Of a stretch of DNA of 64,000 nucleotides, positions 59,856 to 64,000 are shown one piece after another (position 1 is the first letter of the stretch; the number at the start of each line of letters is the position of its first letter). Below the pieces are notes generated by a model. It was not told the DNA's origin, ran no database searches, and saw only the letters and a list, made by a program, of their open reading frames with translations. Source of the stretch: Candidatus Aminicenantota bacterium (GTDB taxonomy: Bacteria; Acidobacteriota; Aminicenantia; Aminicenantales; Saccharicenantaceae). The stretch lies in the NCBI GenBank assembly GCA_026393975.1, contig JAPKZD010000025.1, forward strand, positions 62,001 to 126,000. The letters run 5' to 3'. The translations under genes were made by a program, and so were the position numbers.

Positions 59856-61280
59856 ATGAGTGGGATCACCCTCGTTCAACCCTGCGGCATGAACTGGGAG
59901 CCGCAACGAAGGGATATGTCCCGGATCGCCAATATCATGCCGCCGATCGGCCTTTGTTCTCTGGCGGCATGGGTCGAACGGCACGGGCACCGGGCCCGGA
60001 TCCAGGATTTCTATGCCTATCCCGGGGAGGAATCCCGATTCCTCGAGAGCCTCCCGTCGGAAAGGCCGGATTTCGTCGGCTTCTCGGTCACGACGTCGAG
60101 CTTCCCGGACGCTGTCCGCCTGGCGCGGATGGTTAAGGCGGTTCCGGGGATCCGGACGATTTTCGGCGGCGTGCACGTATCTTCGTTGGCCGAGCGGCTG
60201 ATGCAGGATTATCCCGAGATCGACCTGGCCGTGGCCGGGGAGGGAGAGGAGGCCCTGCGGGAGATCCTGGACAAGGACGGGCGGCCGCCGTTCGGGACCG
60301 GAGGGATCTTTTATCGGGCGGACGGGAAGATCTCGTCCAGCGGAACGGCCGGGCGCATTCGCGATCTCGATTGCCTGCCGTTCCCTGACTACGGCAAGCT
60401 CGCGGGGTTTCCAGGACATTACAAGATGCCGCTTTTCAGCTATCCCCATGCTCCGGCGACGATCGCGGTGACCAGCCGCGGCTGTACATACGCGTGCAGT
60501 TATTGCGACCGTTCCGTATTCGGACGTTCCTACAGGTATCACAGTTCCGAATACCTCATCGAGTGGTTCCGTTTCCTGCACAACCACTTCGGGATCCGGC
60601 ACCTGAACCTCTATGACGATAACCTGACCAACCACCGCCCGCGCGTCCTGGCCTTCTGCGAATCTCTGGCCCGGTCCGGCCTGCGCTTGAGTTTCAATTG
60701 CGCCTCGCGGGCCGAGCTCCTCGACCGCGAGCTCCTCCGGGCCCTCAAACGCGCGGGATGCTGGATGATCAGCCTGGGCATCGAAAGCGGCGACTGGGAG
60801 ATCCTGCGGAGACACCGCAATCAGCCGGCCGACCTGGAGACCATGCGGGAACGCATCGGCCTCATCCGGGAAGAAGGGATACGGGTCAAGGGATTGTTCA
60901 TGATCGGCCTCCCCGGCGAGACCGAGGCCAGCCTGGCGCGGACACGAGCGTATATCCTCAGCCTTCCTCTGGACGATTTCAACCTGACCAAGTTCACTCC
61001 TTTCCCGGGCGCGCCGTGCTACCCGGACCTCGAACAGGACGGCGAGTTTCGGGAGGACTGGGCGCTGGCCAACTGCCTGAATACCCTATTCGTCCCCCGC
61101 GGCTTGACGGCCGAACGCCTTGACGACATGTTTAAAGACATCTATAGGAGCTACTATCGGCGCTGGCGCGTTCTGGCCGGCTACATCCCCATGATCTGGC
61201 AATCGCCCGACAGCTGGCGGCGGTTCATTGGGAACCTCGGCTCGTTCCTGGAACTGTGCCGCGACTATCGGGGATCATGA
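59856..61280 (+). CDS. B12-fold radical SAM protein 3
   Basis: A 474-residue protein. The N-terminal Rossmann domain starts NIMPPIGLCSLAAWVERHGH, with IFGGVHVSSL and VAGEGEEALRE; the radical SAM motif is TSRGCTYACSYCDRS with Cys210, Cys214 and Cys217, followed by SLGIESGD and IGLPGETEAS. It is the most canonical of the three. It starts one base after the previous stop, so all three are made together. Three non-identical B12-type radical SAM enzymes imply several C-C bond-forming or methylation steps on the product. Confidence 0.87.
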   Translation: MSGITLVQPCGMNWEPQRRDMSRIANIMPPIGLCSLAAWVERHGHRARIQDFYAYPGEESRFLESLPSERPDFVGFSVTTSSFPDAVRLARMVKAVPGIRTIFGGVHVSSLAERLMQDYPEIDLAVAGEGEEALREILDKDGRPPFGTGGIFYRADGKISSSGTAGRIRDLDCLPFPDYGKLAGFPGHYKMPLFSYPHAPATIAVTSRGCTYACSYCDRSVFGRSYRYHSSEYLIEWFRFLHNHFGIRHLNLYDDNLTNHRPRVLAFCESLARSGLRLSFNCASRAELLDRELLRALKRAGCWMISLGIESGDWEILRRHRNQPADLETMRERIGLIREEGIRVKGLFMIGLPGETEASLARTRAYILSLPLDDFNLTKFTPFPGAPCYPDLEQDGEFREDWALANCLNTLFVPRGLTAERLDDMFKDIYRSYYRRWRVLAGYIPMIWQSPDSWRRFIGNLGSFLELCRDYRGS

Positions 61281-61290
61281 GGGAAACGGA

Positions 61291-62547
61291 ATGAACGGCG
61301 AAGAACCTCGGATCCTGGTCGTTGTCCCTTTCTACAACAACGGCCGGACCGTGGCGAGCGTGGTGTCGGAGATCACGGCTCTGGGTTGGCCGCTTCTTGT
61401 GATCAATGACGGGTCCACGGACGGAGGGCCCGATTCCCTGAAAGGCCTGCCGCTTGAACGCATCGACCTGACCCGCAACGGGGGAAAGGGCCGGGCTCTG
61501 CGCCTGGCCCTGCGGTGGGCCCGGACTCGGGGATACACGCATGTCGTTACTCTCGACGCCGACGGCCAGCATTCGCCACAGGATATCGCACGCTTTGTCG
61601 AGAAGATCCGCCGGGCCCCGGATTGCCTGATCGTCGGCCGCCGGAACTTCCGGAGCGACGTCCCCGGCAAGAGCCGCTTTGGCCGGGGCTGGTCCAACAT
61701 GTGGATACGCATCTCTTCGGGCGGTCGGACACCGGATTCCCAGAGCGGATTCAGGGCCTATCCGCTGGATCCCCTGGCCGACTTCAAGTACCTGGGTGCC
61801 CACTTCGAATTCGAAGTCGAGATCCTCGTCCGCGCGGTTTGGACCGGAGTTCCCTTGGACTGGGTGGACGTCTCCCTTCAATATTTCCCGCTGTCCGGCC
61901 GGGTCTCCCATTTCCGCCCGTTCATGGACAATTTCCGTATCACGGTCATGTATACCGGTCTCGTGATCAGGAATCTTCTGCCTTTCCCGTTTCGACGGCG
62001 GGGAGTCCGCCGGGACCTCCCACGCTCCGAGTCGCCCGAGAGAGCGGACAGACCAAGGAAGGATGGCCCGGGACGGGAAACCCGGTTAAGGTACCTGAAG
62101 AGGGCCCTGGCCGAGCCAACAAGAGACGGAGAATCCGGGTTCGAGAAGGCCTTGGCGGGCTGGTTGGGGGGCTTTTTTGGGGCCCTGCCGCTCGTCGGGA
62201 TCATGTCGCGGACGGTGCGCCTCTATGCAGCGCGTTTCGGACTCGACTCGAGGATCGCGCTGGCCGTCAACAAGCTGGGATCGCCTTGGGTGTGGCCGGC
62301 AATCGCCCCATTGGCCGTAGAATGGGGGCATTATGTCCGCGCCGGCCGTTTTCTCGGACCAGCCGATTTTCCCGATATCGAAGCGGCGTTCCGAATCCTA
62401 GGCAGGGAATTCCCTTGGCGACTCTTGGACTACATCGCCGGGGGTATCCGGATCGGCTTCCTGGTAGGAACCCTTGTTTTTCTCATCATACTGGCCGGTT
62501 CCAAACCTAAAAAAGGGGCCTTGGACGGAGATCATGAGCCCGCCTAA
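61291..62547 (+). CDS. Family 2 glycosyltransferase with C-terminal DUF2062 membrane domain
   Basis: A 418-residue protein. GT-A domain with VVVPFYNNGRTVASVV, INDGSTDGG, the DxD at residues 89-91 in TLDADGQHSP, and SQSGFRAYPL, like dolichyl-phosphate sugar transferases. The C-terminal part after a charged linker has the DUF2062 pattern (WLGGFFGALPLVGI and two or three membrane segments). GT2 plus LpxL-type acyltransferase is a hallmark of aryl-polyene clusters, where the two may be fused (ApeJ). Here they are separate and overlap by 14 bases. ATG 61291 was chosen because earlier codons overlap the radical SAM gene. Confidence 0.87.
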   Translation: MNGEEPRILVVVPFYNNGRTVASVVSEITALGWPLLVINDGSTDGGPDSLKGLPLERIDLTRNGGKGRALRLALRWARTRGYTHVVTLDADGQHSPQDIARFVEKIRRAPDCLIVGRRNFRSDVPGKSRFGRGWSNMWIRISSGGRTPDSQSGFRAYPLDPLADFKYLGAHFEFEVEILVRAVWTGVPLDWVDVSLQYFPLSGRVSHFRPFMDNFRITVMYTGLVIRNLLPFPFRRRGVRRDLPRSESPERADRPRKDGPGRETRLRYLKRALAEPTRDGESGFEKALAGWLGGFFGALPLVGIMSRTVRLYAARFGLDSRIALAVNKLGSPWVWPAIAPLAVEWGHYVRAGRFLGPADFPDIEAAFRILGREFPWRLLDYIAGGIRIGFLVGTLVFLIILAGSKPKKGALDGDHEPA

Positions 62548-63424
62548 ACGCGAGCCCCGATACGGAAATCGGCCGGGTCATCAGATATTCCGCTGGGTGA
62601 TTCGCCATCTTGGGATGGGGCCCGCATATAAGGTCTTGGTCCCGGTCATCGGCTATTATGTTCTCTTCCGGCCGAGCGCGGTCCGGGCGGCGGCTCCTTA
62701 CATCCGCCGGAGGTTCCCCAGGAAGGGGTGCTTCCAAAGATTGTGGCAGATCTACAGGCATTACTACCAGTTCGGGGCGTGCCTGGTCGATCAGGCCGCC
62801 GCCGGCATCCTGGGGCCGGAGAGCCTGCGGATCGAATTCCCCGACGCCGAGGACCTGAGTCGTATCGCCAGAGAGGGCCGCGGCCTGGTCTTCATCACCA
62901 GCCACGTCGGGATCTGGCAGCGCGCCATTTCCGTCCTGGGCTTTATGAAAAGGACCGTCTATCTCCATCTCCGCCAAGACCCGTCCTCCGAATCCATGGG
63001 CCTGGCCGAGTTCGGGGATGACGGGCCGCGGGTGATCTCTCCGGACGGCTTCTTGGGAGGGATTCCCGAATTGAGTTCCGCCCTGGCTCATGGTAATATT
63101 GTAGCGATCATGGGCGATCGTGGTTTCGGATCGGCGACGTGCGAAAAGGCCGCTTTTCTCGGGGAGGACGCCTCTTTCCCTCTCCTGCCTTACCACCTGG
63201 CGCTGAGCACGAAGAGTGATCTTGCCGTTCTCCTGACAAGCCGGACCGGCCCGATGCGCTTTCGCCTGCGGGCCGTGACGATCCGAATGACGGATGACTG
63301 GCTGGCCATGGACAAGGACGCGGCCCGATCGCTTCTCCTCCGTCGATACGTAGGGCTTTTAGAGGATCACATCGGGGAGCACCCCTACATGTGGTTTAAT
63401 TTCTTTGATTTCTGGGCCGATTGA
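62534..63424 (+). CDS. LpxL/HtrB-like lipid acyltransferase
   Basis: A 296-residue protein of the lysophospholipid/lipid A late acyltransferase family. The N-terminal membrane helix is at about 30-45. The catalytic block reads ITSHVGIWQRA, where the family HX4E motif has Gln129 in place of Glu, and the downstream IMGDRGFGS resembles the second block. Activity may be altered. ATG 62534, with CGGAG just before it, overlaps the glycosyltransferase gene by 14 bases. It would transfer the finished acyl chain to a glycolipid headgroup. Confidence 0.82.
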   Translation: MSPPKREPRYGNRPGHQIFRWVIRHLGMGPAYKVLVPVIGYYVLFRPSAVRAAAPYIRRRFPRKGCFQRLWQIYRHYYQFGACLVDQAAAGILGPESLRIEFPDAEDLSRIAREGRGLVFITSHVGIWQRAISVLGFMKRTVYLHLRQDPSSESMGLAEFGDDGPRVISPDGFLGGIPELSSALAHGNIVAIMGDRGFGSATCEKAAFLGEDASFPLLPYHLALSTKSDLAVLLTSRTGPMRFRLRAVTIRMTDDWLAMDKDAARSLLLRRYVGLLEDHIGEHPYMWFNFFDFWAD

Positions 63425-63487
63425 AGGGGGCGTTCTGCGGAGGAGAGTCGCGACGTTAGGGAGGAATAGGCATCGGAGTCCGAGGAG

Positions 63488-63757
63488 ATGAACGTGGAAC
63501 TGAAACAGCAGTTGAAAGAAATGATCATCGCTGAGCTCAAGCTGACGAACGTCGCGCCGGACGATATTTCCGACGACGGACCTTTGTTCGGAAGCGAGAG
63601 CGCGCTGGGCCTCGATTCATTGGACGCCGTCGAGCTCGTGGTCCTGCTAAAGAAGAAGTTCGGGGTCGAGATCGGCGACCAGAGCACGGCCATGGCCGCC
63701 TTCGCCTCCATCAACTCCCTGGCGGATTTCCTGTCCCGGAAAACCCCTTCGACATGA
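63488..63757 (+). CDS. Acyl carrier protein 2
   Basis: An 89-residue ACP with the phosphopantetheine site at Ser44 in LGLDSLDAVELVVLLK, acidic N-terminus and DISDDGPLFG loop. It is clearly different from ACP 1, so the two probably carry different intermediates or the starter unit. A GAGGAG lies before the ATG. It overlaps the next ketosynthase by 4 bases (ATGA at 63754). Confidence 0.93.
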   Translation: MNVELKQQLKEMIIAELKLTNVAPDDISDDGPLFGSESALGLDSLDAVELVVLLKKKFGVEIGDQSTAMAAFASINSLADFLSRKTPST

Positions 63758-64000
63758 TCTCCGATCGCCCTGTCGTCACGGGACTGGGATGTCTCTCGGC
63801 GGGAGGCGCCGGCCTGGAATCCGCCTGGGCCTCCATGATGGCCGGCGTCGTGTCGTGCGGTCCTCCGTCCCGTTTTCAGGCCGCTCCGGCACGCCAAAGC
63901 CCCATCTTCGAGGTATCGGCCGGCGCGTGGGCCCGTTCCCGGATCGTCCCGGAGGCTGAACTTCCCCGGACGCTCTGCGTCGAGTTCTTCCTATCCGCCC
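63754..64000 (+). CDS. Ketosynthase 3, N-terminal part (continues past the window)
   Basis: An open frame of 82 complete codons from ATG 63754 to the window end. It begins ISDRPVVTGLGCLSAGGAG, the typical start of a ketosynthase, followed by SAWASMMAG. The catalytic Cys and His motifs lie beyond the window, so activity cannot be judged. It overlaps ACP 2 by 4 bases and shows that the cluster extends further. Confidence 0.8.
   Translation, partial: MISDRPVVTGLGCLSAGGAGLESAWASMMAGVVSCGPPSRFQAAPARQSPIFEVSAGAWARSRIVPEAELPRTLCVEFFLSA

Noticed and set aside
1-64000. tRNA, rRNA, CRISPR arrays, insertion sequences and phage genes
   Set aside because: I looked for conserved RNA motifs, regularly spaced repeats and transposase or integrase motifs and found none. 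Small structured RNAs could still be missed by eye.

Overview
The window is high-GC bacterial DNA, densely coded, with C/G-ending codons. A GWxTD-domain protein, a Ser/Thr kinase with a membrane anchor, a large BNR/VPS10-type secreted protein, M14 and M28 secreted peptidases and many secreted glycosidases suggest an anaerobic fermenter of the Acidobacteriota/Aminicenantota type. This is inference from gene content; there is no rRNA in the window. No tRNA, rRNA, CRISPR array or insertion sequence was seen, and no gap between genes exceeds about 250 bases.

Layout. (1) 1-4.7 kb: a thiol-redox and arsenic cluster with OsmC, a small CPKC thioredoxin, two half-permeases, a ferredoxin, a secreted thioredoxin, CcdA and an Acr3 arsenite exporter. 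(2) 4.8-10.6 kb: MurJ, a dipeptide epimerase, two Gfo/Idh/MocA proteins (one GH109-like) and a lipoprotein. (3) 10.6-14.3 kb: an apparently acquired block holding a MarR C-terminal remnant and a heterodimeric ABC exporter. (4) 14.4-26.6 kb: acyl-ACP thioesterase, GWxTD protein, kinase, mutarotase, glyoxalase-like protein, SpoIIM-like protein, sugar porter, a glycyl-radical enzyme with its activase (very probably trans-4-hydroxyproline dehydratase) and a second OsmC. (5) 26.6-27.3 kb: a VapBC toxin-antitoxin pair under a perfect consensus promoter with an overlapping palindrome. (6) 27.4-48.3 kb: an arabinose/arabinan locus with araB, araD, a fucose-isomerase-type sugar isomerase, two GH127 beta-L-arabinofuranosidases and a GH51 alpha-L-arabinofuranosidase, interleaved with M28 and M14 peptidases, a zinc alcohol dehydrogenase, a BNR protein and a DEDDh exonuclease.

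(7) 48.4-64.0 kb, running off the window: the most interesting part. It is one co-directional, largely translationally coupled gene cluster for an unusual fatty-acid/polyketide-type lipid. It has a FabG ketoreductase, a CrtI-like FAD oxidoreductase, two complete ketosynthases plus the start of a third, a stand-alone half-size ketosynthase-like chain-length-factor protein, two ACPs, a PlsC acyltransferase, a hotdog thioesterase, a GT2-DUF2062 glycosyltransferase, an LpxL-type acyltransferase and three consecutive B12-fold radical SAM proteins. It also has a fusion of a radical-SAM-like domain that has lost its CX3CX2C motif but kept a seven-cysteine SPASM region, joined to two hotdog dehydratase domains. 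The parts list is like aryl-polyene clusters (KS/CLF, two dehydratases, ACPs, GT2/LpxL) crossed with candidate ladderane-lipid clusters (radical SAM plus CrtI-like plus type II FAS). The product cannot be predicted from sequence alone.

How the parts work together. In the arabinose locus, secreted GH51 and GH127 enzymes would release L-arabinose from plant polymers or glycoproteins. Isomerase, AraB and AraD would convert it to D-xylulose 5-phosphate. Peptidases, the hydroxyproline dehydratase and GH127 together would suit use of arabinosylated, hydroxyproline-rich glycoproteins such as extensins. This link is inference but testable.
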